Assembly (NCBI GenBank): GCA_902806565.1
Contig: CADCXA010000044.1
Location: 62,001 to 126,000 of the forward strand
Reading direction: 5' to 3'
DNA: 64,000 nt
From: Hypoxylon rubiginosum
Taxonomy: Eukaryota; Ascomycota; Sordariomycetes; Xylariales; Hypoxylaceae
The translations under genes and the position numbers were made by a program. Position 1 is the first letter of the stretch; every line of letters starts with the position of its first letter. The notes below the pieces were generated by a model. The model had not been told where the DNA came from. It searched no databases and was given only the letters and a program-made list of their open reading frames with translations. Below are positions 1 through 10,959 of this stretch, one piece after another.

Positions 1-128
1 GTATATATATATATATTTAAATCCCATTGGCACAAGCTGCTGTAAGTATTCTATCCCTATGCCCCCGTTCTTATTTTATATAAGACACATATTCCATTCA
101 TCCCGTCTGTCGTCTTTGCTCACCACAT

Positions 129-2492
129 TCAAGTCGTCGGTGCGGAGTAAAAATACGTGTTAACCCAATCCTGAATAGCTTGGTCGTCCTCGCCAGGATA
201 CATCCTGCCGGCTCCCTCTATTGCTTGCTCTAGCAAGCGCTCGACCGTTATACGGTCTTCCGGTCGGTGATACATGCATTCGTACAGTATCCTCCGCAGA
301 TCCGCGTCGACGTAGTTAAAAAAGCCGTTCGGCCCCCCGTCCGTCCACAGCCACGGACAATACGATATCGGCGTCCTTTGCGGGACCCCGGTAGCTACCG
401 ACTGCTGCCGGTCAAATTCGTTGATAAATTGATCAATGTTCGCTATTCCCTGCGGTAGTACAGGAGGTATCTGTATCCCCGGCGGTATCTGAGGTTGTGG
501 TGGTTCGGGCGTCTCCCTCTGGGTTATGAGAACCCACATGGTCTTGTCAAATCGTTATTAGATCGTAAGCCCGATTTCACGCGTGGGAATTCCATCACTT
601 ACCAGAGCAATACCCCATACGTTCGTATGTGATCCATAGTTCCCTGCCACGCCATCCTCACTTACCTCTGGGCCATGTGGGTCAGATCCAACATTTTCCC
701 AATCCGCCCCGAATTGCTCCTGTACACGGTCGTCAATACCTTCTTTTTATTTATTTATCACCTCGTTGCAATGGTCGAGGGAGACTGATTAATGATCCGA
801 ATAAGGGAGATCAACGTACAGGAGCGATCCACCCGATCTTGCCGCACACGCGGCGGGAGTGATAATATAGGCTATCAACTCTGTCAGCGAATCTTGGCCC
901 CAGTAGATCGCTGATGCGCTACTGACTTTCGTTTGTGTGGCTTTATTACTCGTGCTAACCCGAAGTCTGCCAGCTAGATGATCGGTCAGCTCTCTTAGCC
1001 GTTGCTGGGCCCCTACGGGTGTTCGGGAACATATGACACACCTTGAATGAAGGAATAAAAAAGTGCTCGTTGGCTACTCTATCGGGGGACGGCCATTGCG
1101 TCTCCACGCCGCTGATGAAGACTGTAATTATGTGAGCTCCCGTCTCAGCGACGCTCCGAGCATTCTACACTCACTGTTGCTAGGATCGATATCGAAGTGA
1201 ACGATGTTTTTCGCTCTAAATCTCCTGTTGAGCGGTGGGACAGTCTCAATCAACTCTCCCCGGAGTCGGTGGTATATATATAAACTATTCTCGTGCTCCT
1301 GAATCTGCTGCTGAGTCGGGTTTGGCGGTAGTTGGGGCGGCCTGGGACGAAATGGGTGGAATTTCCGGGGAGGGTATTTCATCGCGACGCAGGCGCGCAC
1401 CACTATGCGTTAGGTATACATGTTAGGCAAGACACCCATAGACATATAGATATATCGCATGCGCCGTGTTGAAACTTACAGCAAAGCCATATAGACCATA
1501 GGACTCTGTTGGGGATCATCAGGGCGGTCATTTGTCCGTTGTTTGCCTCCAACAACTTCCTAATGAGCGTCTCGAAGTCGCCCCCCGGTACGAACTCGAG
1601 GAGCAGGACGTCGAACCTCTTCGGCTTCGGGCCTTGTTGTCGCGCGTTCTGCGCGTTCTGCGCGTTCTGCACGCGCTCCGACAAGACCGCATCTCTTTCC
1701 GCCTGCATCGCCGGGTCCCTCAAACGCCGTGGTACCGGAGCCTGCGGCGGTACGTCGACGCTTTCGTCCCCGCTACTGTCTTCGTCTTCGGAAGAGTCGT
1801 CCAACGGCGGCGGCTCTCGGAATAGCGCCTCGGGTAATATCTCCAGCTCGTGCGGCTCCATGCTCTGGATGCAATGCGCTGCCCTTCGCAGTTTCTATAC
1901 CCCTGGTGAGTAGCTTGCTTGGCCGGAACCACGGAGGGAGTTTACTGTACCTTTGTCATGTGTATTTCTTTGCGGATAGGAGCCGAGGCCCAAGCATGTA
2001 GAGAGACTTTGACCACAAAGTCTACAGGGGGGTCGTTACCCTCCCATTTGTAATGAAGGTTGAGCCCGTCTTTCGCGTATGCAGTCAGTAGATGGCTCAT
2101 GTCCTCAAGCCTAGGGGAAGTCAAGACGAATACTGGGCCGACTCACTGCCACCGGCGCCCAATACTCTCTGAAATTTATAATCAGGTTCCTTGAAGTGGG
2201 TTTTAGCCATTCTCACCCTGTTATTCGCTTGTTTTGTCAGTTCGTCGCGTTGCGGAGCCCAAAATTCTTCGTCTTCAAATGATATCCTATCAGGGTTGAA
2301 AATGATATTATGTCCAGGTATAGGGTTGTGGTCCCTCCCCCATAGATTCACGGCGTCCGTAACATTTTCAGTGTCCCATGAATTATAGTCCATGCCATTC
2401 GTTCGATATTCTTGCATCTGCACGTTCATTAACCTGATCTCCTCATCATAGTCGTCAGGCTCGTAAGCCGTGTACTTCTTTTTTGGCCCCAT
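129..2492 (-). CDS. Protein-kinase-like protein, multi-exon
   Basis: Kinase-fold gene read right to left. Exons I could phase: 2147-2492, 1951-2069, 1480-1894, 1175-1402, 1042-1121, a pair within 820-973 whose internal splice I could not settle, 603-719 and 129-542. All resolved introns are GT-AG, 56-100 nt, with consistent phase; about 600 residues in total. Visible kinase landmarks in order: glycine loop LGAGGNG created by the first splice, beta-3 lysine in FVVKVSL with the KEI glutamate, hinge LLLEFVPGGDF, catalytic loop IVHFDIDPSN (HFD in place of HRD), metal loop ADFGLA, activation segment GWIAPEQF, alpha-F TNVWGIAL, and a terminal PEDRITVERLL. An acidic Ser/Asp insert and a triple NAQ repeat sit between beta-3 and the hinge. 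All key residues are present, so it may be active. It resembles the rapidly varying accessory kinases of filamentous fungi; substrate unknown. Confidence 0.8.
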
Positions 2493-3577
2493 TGTGGTTC
2501 GTATCTTGGGGGGTACGCTATTGGTTGTATTTTCTAACTCTCCTGGAAGCGCAATGTGAGACGGATGGATGAGCTTCCAAAGAGTATTCTTGGGGGCATG
2601 TTACCAAAAATACGTACCTACGAGGTAGGTAGCCGGAGCATACCATTTCTGCCGTTCGCGGTTGTAGTCTGCGGTGACAAAGAGCCAGATGAAGCTACCG
2701 AGGTTCAACTTCCGGAATAGGAGAACAATTCTTGAAAGACTTGCCACGGGGCCTTTTCACTTTAAAGCAACACACACTTGCCGAATACAATAACATTTTT
2801 CAATAAACTCTTTGTAAATTAGCAAGTAATATTTTTACCCCTTTTCGGAGAGCCCTCGACTCTACCTCAACCACAATGAGGTACCTCCGAAATTATCTAA
2901 ACTACATACATTCATTGAATACATTACGACACCATAAATTCAAATTTTATAATTATTCTGGTTAATTGGCCTTGTTCTTATGTAACATAACTTGCGGCCT
3001 ACCGTAATATTAGGGTCTTATAATTGGCGCCATAACACAACTGTGGTACATGGTAGGCCTTGTTGTGATATTTTATGGTAAAGTGCGGAGGAGCTTCTGT
3101 GTACAACATAATAGTTTCGATTTGCAATACTCATAGCTACCTTGTATTCAAATTCTCACTCTTTCACGCCCCAGAGGTGGGCGTCAGCACACTTTGCTGT
3201 GTGCCAAAGTTCATTCCTAATAGCAGAGGGAGTTATCACCCCGCGAATCTCGAGAGGGAAAATTACACCAAGTTCGTCTCTTAGCGAGGTAGTACAAGAT
3301 AGCAACTTATCTATTACTGCTCAATATGGCTGAGCCACCGCCTTAATGAGGATGTGCATCTTGCAAGGCGCCTGTAACATGCTATTGGTCCAATCCCGCA
3401 TACAATAAAAACGCCTGAGGCAGTGCACTCTCATCTTCTGACAACAACCCCTCAGTTGATGCCTAACCACCCATTATAATAAACCAAATATATTCAGGAG
3501 GAACGTCCGATGCAGCAACTCAATGTGACGAGAACTTGGCTTCCTATGTTCTGGACCGTAGTAGCTACTCCTTCACA
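2493..3577. other. Intergenic, divergent promoter space
   Basis: No convincing reading frame between the divergently transcribed kinase and HET genes. The middle part (about 2770-3060) is AT-richer. It holds a short inverted repeat: GGCCTACC near 3000 and GGTAGGCC near 3053, about 40 bp apart, which could be the ends of a tiny MITE-like insertion. Confidence 0.5.
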
Positions 3578-5462
3578 ATGAGGCTCATCAACACGGAAAA
3601 TGGCGACATGAAAGAATTCATCGGCGACAAGATCCCGAGCGCGTATGCCGTCTTGTCCCATCGATGGGGAGACGAGGAAGTCTCGTATCAAGATTGGCTA
3701 GCTAGATTGTCACGCCCTGATGTGCGTTCTCGAGACGGTTTTCATAAGATCCAGCACTGCTGCGAGCAGGCAAAAAGGGAAGGGATTGATTGGGCCTGGG
3801 TAGATACGTGAGTGCTTCTGATGTTCCATCCAAATGGTACATACTTACTCATTCTTTAGGTGCTGCATCGACAAAGCTAGCAGCCAAGAGCTTTCCGAAG
3901 CTATCAACTCCATGTTTCGGTGGTATCGGGACTCTTCAGTGTGCTATGCCTATCTCCAAGACTACGTTAGCGACACGCTCGATGCTGCGAGCCTCGAAAA
4001 GTCCGAATGGCTTTATCGTGGCTGGACGTTACAAGAACTCATCGCCCCAAGAAAACTCGTCTTTTACAACAAATCTTGGCACTGCTTCGGCAGTAAGTCC
4101 GATCAGAACGTTTGCGAGGTCGTCTCGTACATAACCAAAATTGATGTCGAGTTCCTCCTTGGATCTGACCTCGAGTCTGCCAGTATCGCCAAGCGGATGT
4201 CGTGGGCCTCAAAGAGAAAGACTTCCCGCTCTGAAGATATAGCGTATTGTTTAATGGGGCTGTTTGATATCAATATGCCACTTCTTTACGGCGAGGGTCC
4301 TAAAGCTTTCAAACGACTCCAAGAAGAAATTATCAAGCAATACCCAGAAGATCATTCTCTGTACGCTTGGGGAGTCCCCGTTAACAAATGCTCGATCGAG
4401 GTGTCTCGGTACGATACGTTAATACACGAAAATATCGACGACCAATTTGCAAGCTCAGAACCACTTTCTGGATTACTGGCAAATTCACCACAGGACTTCG
4501 AATATTCGCGCAACTACTCTCCCATCACCGACGTCAGCAAATTCTATGCCAACTATTGGCAGGGCTGGACACCGGCAAATTACCCGATGCCCATCGGAAA
4601 AGGAATCAGGATCGAATTGTTTATTAGCAATATTACCTACTTCTACTATCAATTTAGTGAGCCATCGGTGTCGCAGGCTAGGCCCGGCATGTACGCATAT
4701 CTCCTCTGTAAGGACGACACCAACGAAGATATAACACCTTGCATACCTTTGTTACGTGGAAGGTCAGGGTCCTACTCCCGGGTTAGAGAGCTACACCTTG
4801 ATCGTACTTTACGCCTCTCTCAACGAAATTTAAATTGTATGCATATAAAGAGGTCTACATTGACAATTACTGCCGAGAGAAAGCCTAAGCTTAGAAACGG
4901 CGATATCATTTTACGTTTCATACGGGTACCTTCGACCAATAGTATGTTTTTTTTCAATTTCGATCACGGAGCAACGACAAATGATCACAATGTAATCCAA
5001 TTTAAACAAGATCTTTTGATCCGAGGCATCTTTATTAAAATCTTGGACGCCTCGGGTAATTCTGAAAACTGGGCCATCGCGCTAGCCCGTATCCAAACGG
5101 AGAATCACGATTTTCCAGCCTTCCAGGCCGGTATTGTGGCGTTATGCGGCCCCAATATCGACATGCTTCGTGGGGAGTTCATCTACGAGAAAGTCTTTCA
5201 AAGTCCCTCCGACGAGGTCACTTTCGATTTGGACAGCTTGTTCCAAATAGCAATACGAGTTAACAGACGCCCACTTTCAGATAGGAGAGAGTTTATCGAT
5301 ATCGTGGATATTGCCGTCAAAGATACAAGCACACAAGCAGCACAAGCAGCACAGGCAGCACAAGCTACCAACCGTGAAGGTAGTAACGCAGACATGGCCG
5401 CCATTGATTCCCCGTGGCCTTCAGACACTAGGTATCACTTAAGAAAACGGGCGAGAAAATAA
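3578..5462 (+). CDS. HET-domain (heterokaryon incompatibility) protein
   Basis: HET proteins trigger cell death after fusion of genetically different hyphae. Two exons, 3578-3807 and 3860-5462, joined by a 52-nt GTGAGT...TTTAG intron in phase, give 610 residues. The start is placed at the Met of MRLINTENGD, the usual HET N-terminus; a Met 14 codons upstream (3536) is possible but atypical. Domain signatures: YAVLSHRWG (about 23-31), KIQHCCEQAKREGIDWAWVD (about 57-76), CCIDKASSQELSEAINSMF (about 78-96), RGWTLQELIAP (about 130-140), then MGLFDINMPLLYGEG, typical of the region after the HET domain (HET plus DUF8212 layout). No NACHT or WD repeats follow. The C-terminus has a QAA repeat (about 5329-5365) and a basic LRKRARK end. 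AATAAA overlaps the stop codon. No internal stops; probably functional. Confidence 0.93.
3808..3859 (+). other. Intron of the HET gene
   Basis: 52-nt intron starting GTGAGT and ending CTTTAG. Removing it joins WVD-T to CCIDKASS, restoring the conserved HET core without a gap; unspliced, the frame is lost. Confidence 0.9.
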
Positions 5463-5810
5463 AGTATTTATTATCTAGGAAATAGATTGAAAAAGTACCT
5501 TGTGTCATTTCTAGCCATCAATATTTTCAATTTTCAATTTTGATAATACCAGCTCAAAGAATGTATTCAGTCTTCCCTTTTTCCTTACCTACCTCGATCA
5601 ATATGTAGCACCTGGAGAACATGGGGAGGCGACAGCCGGTGCGAGTATTTAAAGTTGAGATCAACGACGGGCTTTAGTGATTTACCTGACAAAAGTTAGT
5701 TCTCCGAAGACGCCGTAGCTTATACGATAGGAGCAGCATGTTATTGCGCGAAGAGCTAGGAACCTAACAGCTACCGGCTCTGGATATACCTGCAAGAGCT
5801 ATTTTACAGT
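5463..5810. other. Intergenic, HET gene 3' flank
   Basis: No reading frame of note. AT-rich just after the HET stop, then ordinary composition up to the 190-bp repeat. Confidence 0.5.
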
Positions 5811-6000
5811 ATCAACTTCTCTTTATTTCATTAGTACCGCCACAATTTCACCAGCCAATCAAATACTTAGAATCGCCCCGCACTTTTCGACCTTTTCCTT
5901 TGCGGTTCTGTCGCTCCAGGTCTGTGAATAATGCAAATAGGATGGAAAGGTCACGCAAAACGAGCTTTATCAAGCTATACTAATTATTAATCTTTTTAAG
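5811..6000 (+). repeat. 190-bp dispersed repeat, copy A (unmutated)
   Basis: From ATCAACTTCT to CTTTTTAAG. The same sequence, same length, occurs inverted at 45649-45838, where most differences are C to T or G to A, and as a diverged copy at about 24437-24629. Shared cores include CCAATCAAAT and TTAGAATCGCCCCGCACTTT. No coding potential, no clear terminal inverted repeats or target duplication, so the class (MITE, terminal fragment of a larger transposon, or other) is open. Boundaries are good to about 10 bp. Confidence 0.85.
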
Positions 6001-6691
6001 AGGTGGTGGAAGACAGCCTTTGAAAGCTTAGACTCATCTGTGGCGTAAAGGAAGGACAGGACTACCAACACACCTACCTAATTGCAGCTACCCGTCTCCT
6101 TCCCGTTAGCTCCCGTTAACCCGTCAAAACGTTTGGCTTCACTTTTGATATTTATTTAATTTTTAATGTTGAAACATTTGAGCTAAAGCTCACTTAATTT
6201 TATATTTGAAACGTTCATTATCCCATAAACTGTGTTCAGACGGTCAATTGACGGTTTCTCGGACTCAGATATTAGGTAACAAAGGAGTAATTGGAGCAAG
6301 TGCCAACGCCCTGATTGGACGAGAAATGTATGCGGTTCGGAATCACAAGCTATCCAAGACGTCACTCCCCACTGAAATTTAGCTGCGAGGTACTTGAAAC
6401 CCCACAATACTGTCCCCGTACTATTTCCTCTTGCAGTAAATTGTTTGGTGGTTGATCTTGAAGGACATAATGGTGACGTCAAAGGCCATCATCATTGACG
6501 ATTTCCCTCTTATAGCTCTGTCTAGCTATGTATATTTTATTTCAACCTCCCTTCCCCAATGTCATCTCTGAACTCATTAAACTACGTCTTCCTCTTCGCA
6601 TCATACCTCCAACAGAAGCCAACTACTAGCAATTCATCATCTACGAGTCTTACTTAGTAATTACGAACCCACAAGACTACCACACACCACC
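6001..6691. other. Intergenic, LEA gene upstream region
   Basis: No supported gene. The last 200 bp are pyrimidine-rich with TATATTTTATT about 160 bp before the LEA start, compatible with its promoter and 5' UTR. Confidence 0.45.
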
Positions 6692-7159
6692 ATGTCGTTC
6701 CTCACAGAAATCGCTACCCGCCGTTTGGCCCTCACATCCAGAGCCATCGCGATCCCAGCCCCGCGACACTTCAGCACAAGCATCGTAGCGCAGAAGTCTG
6801 TCACAGAGGCCGCCAAGGACACGTTAAAACAGGTCGACCGTAAGGTATCAGACAAGCTGGTCGACGGCATCAACGCGGGATGTAAGTGGCTCCTCCGCGG
6901 TACCCCTTCTTTTGATGTCCACGTCCCTTCGATAGCTCGCCGTACACCACAACCCGATACGTAAAGGAAGGTCAATTGCTAATGAACACTGCCTACAGCG
7001 AACGTGGCATCGAAAGTCAAGGGCGAGGCGGATACTGGCAAGATAAAAGGCACGGCTGAGGAGATCCGCGGCCAGGTGAAGGGCGAAGCCGCCGAGCTGA
7101 AGGGCAAGGCGAAAGGCACCGCCAAGGAGGCCGAGGGCAAGGTGAAGGGTAGCTTGTAA
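6692..7159 (+). CDS. Small mitochondrial LEA-like protein
   Basis: Two exons, 6692-6881 and 6999-7159, with a 117-nt GTAAGT...CTACAG intron; the joined frame is 116 residues. The start has a near-ideal context (CACCATG). The N-terminus, MSFLTEIATRRLALTSRAI followed by RHFSTSIVAQKS, looks like a mitochondrial presequence (Arg and Ser/Thr rich, with RHFST as a typical processing region). The rest is a charged Ala/Gly/Lys/Glu protein with repeating KGxA and KGEA 11-mer-like motifs (EIRGQVKGEAAELKGKAKG), the pattern of LEA/CsbD-like stress proteins that are disordered in solution and helical on drying. A role protecting the mitochondrial matrix in stress is inferred from the family. AATAAA at 7172-7177 follows the stop. 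Confidence 0.85.
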
Positions 7160-7171
7160 GAACGCGTGGTC

Positions 7172-7177
7172 AATAAA
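7172..7177 (+). terminator. Putative poly(A) signal of LEA-like gene
   Basis: AATAAA 12 bp after the stop codon, the only canonical hexamer immediately downstream. Confidence 0.45.
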
Positions 7178-8406
7178 AAAGACTTCGCCATGCGATGTTG
7201 AGACGCCACAACCACATGTAGTTAGTCTGTACGATTATCGATTATGACGCCGACGCTAGCTGAGATGAAGGGAATCATGAATTTATCTTGTCAATCATTT
7301 ATCTCTACTTGTGTATTGCCGACCTGTGCATTTGTCGGGGGGGGGGGGGGGGGTTCTTAAAGCATATTTATTCCACAAATACAGATTCTGCCCTGAAGAA
7401 TGATGTTGGTCCCTTGGGGTGATTTCCGCTGTAGCAGCTAACTCTTAAGGCCAACTGCCTTGCAAACCTGCCACGACCAAGGTCTAGCGAATTACGATAT
7501 CAATATCGTCCCAAAGAATCAATCTTCTGACGACACCTGTACAATCACTAAGATCGGGTGCGGAAAGGCGTCCACCGTGTAGAGGATCGAGACTGAATAC
7601 AGCACCATTGCGTAAAATGTATCATCGGAAGTGTCAACCTACAGCTAATTGTAATAAAAATTAGAGAAGATTCCAGAATAAAGGGAATGGTAAGATGAAA
7701 GATACGAGTTTATAAGGATGGAATCGTAACAGTTGGGTCTAACTGGCTTCAAAGCAGGACAAGACGGGTCTATGCCTCAGAGGCAAGGCATCCGACCATG
7801 TCGACATTACAAATAATGTATTGAGAAGCTAATGGCTTTAAGATTAGCAAAATTTCGAAATAAAGGCTTGGGCCGTCATGCTATAAATCCAAACAGCAAG
7901 GGGGCCAAGCTTGTTCTTTCAGTGGCCGACGTAGACTCATCGACTTAACCTTGGATCTTTCGACATATTTTGATTACCTAGGTCTAGACTTTGACAAGAT
8001 AATTTAATCAATTCTAAACTCACTTCATCTCTCTAACTTTTTCTTTAAATGAGATCGGTGTCGTAACGCAAACTCATAGGATTTCCCTGGCTCGTTGAGG
8101 CATGTGGAGATTTACACCATGTGCATCCTTATTCAAATTTAATTCGATACGCTGCGCAATTGCGTTTGGACGGCTCGGTGTATCTACGTGAAAAATGAAC
8201 GCACATAGAGAAGCAGATTCAGTTGAGGGAGGACTGATCAATTTGTTATGTCAAAGTAGCCCTGGACCCGGCCCAAGTACTTGTTGCCCCCAAAAACCAA
8301 CAGAACATAAGCTATATCTTGACGAACTAGCTCATGGTAAAAAACTGCAACCGTTTCCCCAAGCCCGCCAATATGATATCAGATTCCCACCTCATAAGTG
8401 GCGTCG
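7178..8406. other. Intergenic with a 17-G run
   Basis: No supported gene. A run of 17 G lies at 7337-7353, a candidate slippage or assembly-error site. One ACCTAGGT palindrome lies at 7976-7983. A frame at 8195-8521 overlaps the minus-strand paralogue and has no family features. Confidence 0.5.
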
Positions 8407-8808
8407 CTATTTCGGTTTCTGGATCTCGCTGGGCCAATATATTTTCGCCCTTTCGCCTTGGGTTCCGTTCTTCATAACTATTACATACTCCATCATGCCT
8501 CTCAAATTCATACGAGGATAAAAATCCGGATATGTTTTGTAGTCCTTTAATGCTTGGCTCACTTCTGCCCTCTTCGAGCTGATTCGTTCTTCTTTCTGCT
8601 CTGGTGACATACGGGCGCTCATCGAGTCGTGTTTGTTCAGGTAGATGTAAAGTACCGGCCTGCCTGTATTTGAGCAGATGAAGAACTCGACAGACCTCAA
8701 ATGCGTTATAGATGCGTGGAGGTGGTCAGTGATATTTGGCTTGTACGCTTTCCAGTACCTCTTAGCGTCGTTGCCTCCTGTTATGACACGAGGGTCTATG
8801 AAAGGCAT
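8407..8808 (-). CDS. Small protein of local paralogue family, copy 1
   Basis: 133 residues, single exon, family not recognised. It is clearly related to the next two genes: residues 15-62 and residues 6-53 of copy 2 match at 22 of 48 ungapped positions, including FF-x-CSNTG-x-PVL and LN-x-H. The tails also match: MMEYVIVMKNGT with YWPSEI here, MMEYVVLMRHRT with YWPDHI in copy 2. No signal peptide or membrane segment; the C-terminal third is basic. The layout suggests a helical N-terminal part followed by a small beta-rich core. Transcribed away from copies 2 and 3. I do not assign a function. Confidence 0.7.
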   Translation of the reverse strand: MPFIDPRVITGGNDAKRYWKAYKPNITDHLHASITHLRSVEFFICSNTGRPVLYIYLNKHDSMSARMSPEQKEERISSKRAEVSQALKDYKTYPDFYPRMNLRGMMEYVIVMKNGTQGERAKIYWPSEIQKPK

Positions 8809-9462
8809 CGTGAATCGGGACCTCTTCCTCGATGCTGTTCGATATTCGTAGTTGATTTTAGGTACGTTTCGCCGAATGACAGACTGGTAGACTGATGGAC
8901 TAGTAGACTCGCGAGTTGGTAGATTGGCGGGGGTTGATTCGTATTGCTTGAGGTTTAGGAGGAGTATATCTCGGGTTTATATGGAAATTTCCGCTGCTTT
9001 TGACATGAATGATCCCTACCTAAGTCACCTACGTAGCTACCTAATAAGAGGAAAGACGCTTGTAATGACCCAACCCCTGAGCTGTGTTATGTGACACACA
9101 TACCTAGTCCATTTTCAACTCAGCGTTCTAGTGGCCCTTTACAAGGAATTACACATGTTTTCAGCATTTATATCTAAGATAACTCTAAGTTGTAAGCTAA
9201 GGATGGCGTCCTAAGAGGTATCATAAGCATGTCTGCTCTTACGCACTTACTATGACTTAGCTTCATTAATCATGAATACCTCTTCCTCTACATGGCATGA
9301 TATTTAGATATAAGGCAGAGATCTGTTACTTCTAAACCTCAAGCACCACAAATCCACCACCGCCTATCCCGATCAGCAAGTCCATTAGTCCATCGTTCAA
9401 TGAAAACCTAAACATCACTTACGAGTATCAAACAGCGTCAAGAAAGAAAGGTGTCGTTCACG
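8809..9462. other. Intergenic between paralogue copies 1 and 2
   Basis: Shared promoter space of two divergent paralogues. No frame of interest. Short CTAC/TAGAC repeats around 8880-8930. Confidence 0.5.
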
Positions 9463-9816
9463 ATGCCGACGACAGACGCCGAGAAGTACTTCAAAGACCA
9501 CGAGGCGGACATCAAAAGATACCTCCAAAGATCGATATCGGAGTTCATGGCTGTTTCGTTCTTCCACTGCAGCAATACAGGCAAGCCGGTACTTTGCATA
9601 AGCCTCAACTCGCACTCCCCGCTGAACACTTCAGCTTAGCCACAGGTCAAAGCACATCAAGTCTCGGAGAAGCGAAGGGAAATTAGGAAAGCATTAGAGG
9701 GATATCCCAATGGGAACTTGAGAAAAATGATGGAGTACGTCGTACTTATGCGACATCGAACCGAACAGAGAATGCTTATCGTGTATTGGCCAGACCATAT
9801 CGGTCCTCGACGCTAA
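9463..9816 (+). pseudogene. Small paralogue family, copy 2, one in-frame stop
   Basis: 118-codon frame from ATG to TAA with a single interruption, TAG at 9637-9639. Before the stop: MPTTDAEKYFKDHEADIKRY and FFHCSNTGKPVLCISLN. After it, still in frame: RREIRKALEGYPNGNLRKMM, then YWPDHIGPRR. Both halves align with copy 1, so the frame was open over the whole length in its ancestor. The stop differs from CAG by one C-to-T change. No GT-AG pair would remove the stop without also removing conserved residues. It is a recent pseudogene, or a gene decoded by readthrough. A GTG 12 bases upstream (9451) is in frame, but ATG at 9463 is the likely start. Confidence 0.75.
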
Positions 9817-10959
9817 TGACCTGAGAGGTCGGAAACACGAACGAAGAGGTGGGAAATTGACACCATAGTGGCGGATTTAGGAAACGATGAGATTGCTTTG
9901 CTGTATGCTACGCCTTTGGGTCGAGGCTTGTTTTGTGAAGCTGTCTTGGGGGTATCACGTCTTTTGATATGTTTAGCCCAAGGCCAGAGTTGCTTTGACA
10001 AGATACGTTGATCAATCTTCAACCGAATCATATTACTATGTGCATTTGGCATTGTTCTTGCGGAAAGTAAGTCGGATGTATAACAGGCAGCGTAGAAGTT
10101 TGATTTAAACAAGGATACCCAGACACTTCACATGGTATAAATACCCGTACGCCTCAGTGAGTCACGGAAATCCTACTCATAAGATAATAATTCCAAGTAT
10201 AATAGATTAGGTGGTTTGAAGGTACGTATAGAGATATAGATTCTGGCGGATGACCCAGAATGCATCCATGTATGAATCTATCATATCCCATTTGCCACTA
10301 CACTCCAGTGTTCTACGAGTGTTAAACTTGAAGATACCGTTTTATCAAGACATATGACCGATTTCCCCTTAGGCAAACATAAGATCAATCACGTTCGTGT
10401 TAAAATCATGTACCTGTGACATTTACTCACAATAACGAGCCGCATCTGGTACCCCTAGACGCCGAGTCACGTTCCGTTTTAACCTCCTTTAAGCATGACT
10501 CTACAATAAAAAAAAGATGGAATCATTGTCGTCAGATATACGTATCGACTACAGAAGGATGTAAATATGTAAATGCTTGCTAAATGTAACCCGGATGGGA
10601 TTCTATGATTGGGGCTGCCTTAAATGGCTAGTGAAGCCATCGTCACGCGGTACCTGCTTCGACAATGTACCTGACTGACAAAAGCGGATCTCGGCATAAG
10701 GTATTTACTTCCTCAGGTATTGATACCATCGTGAATCACAACCTGGGCTTTCTTCTCCCATTGTTACCCATACTTTTCTTCCTTACAAATAGAAGCCCAT
10801 CCCCCCAGTCCTCCCCCTTACATCCAGTACAAAATACTCAAACCAGCACTGATTCACCACACACGCCCTTACGGACTACCATCACGCAAAAAACCCAGAT
10901 CATACCACTCACGCAGAATACCTCGTCATCTCTCGTAAGCGCCCAACCGAGATCTCAGC
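9817..10959. other. Intergenic between paralogue copies 2 and 3
   Basis: About 1.1 kb with no supported gene. The last 200 bp are C-rich and purine-poor on this strand, as expected just upstream of a fungal start codon. Confidence 0.5.
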
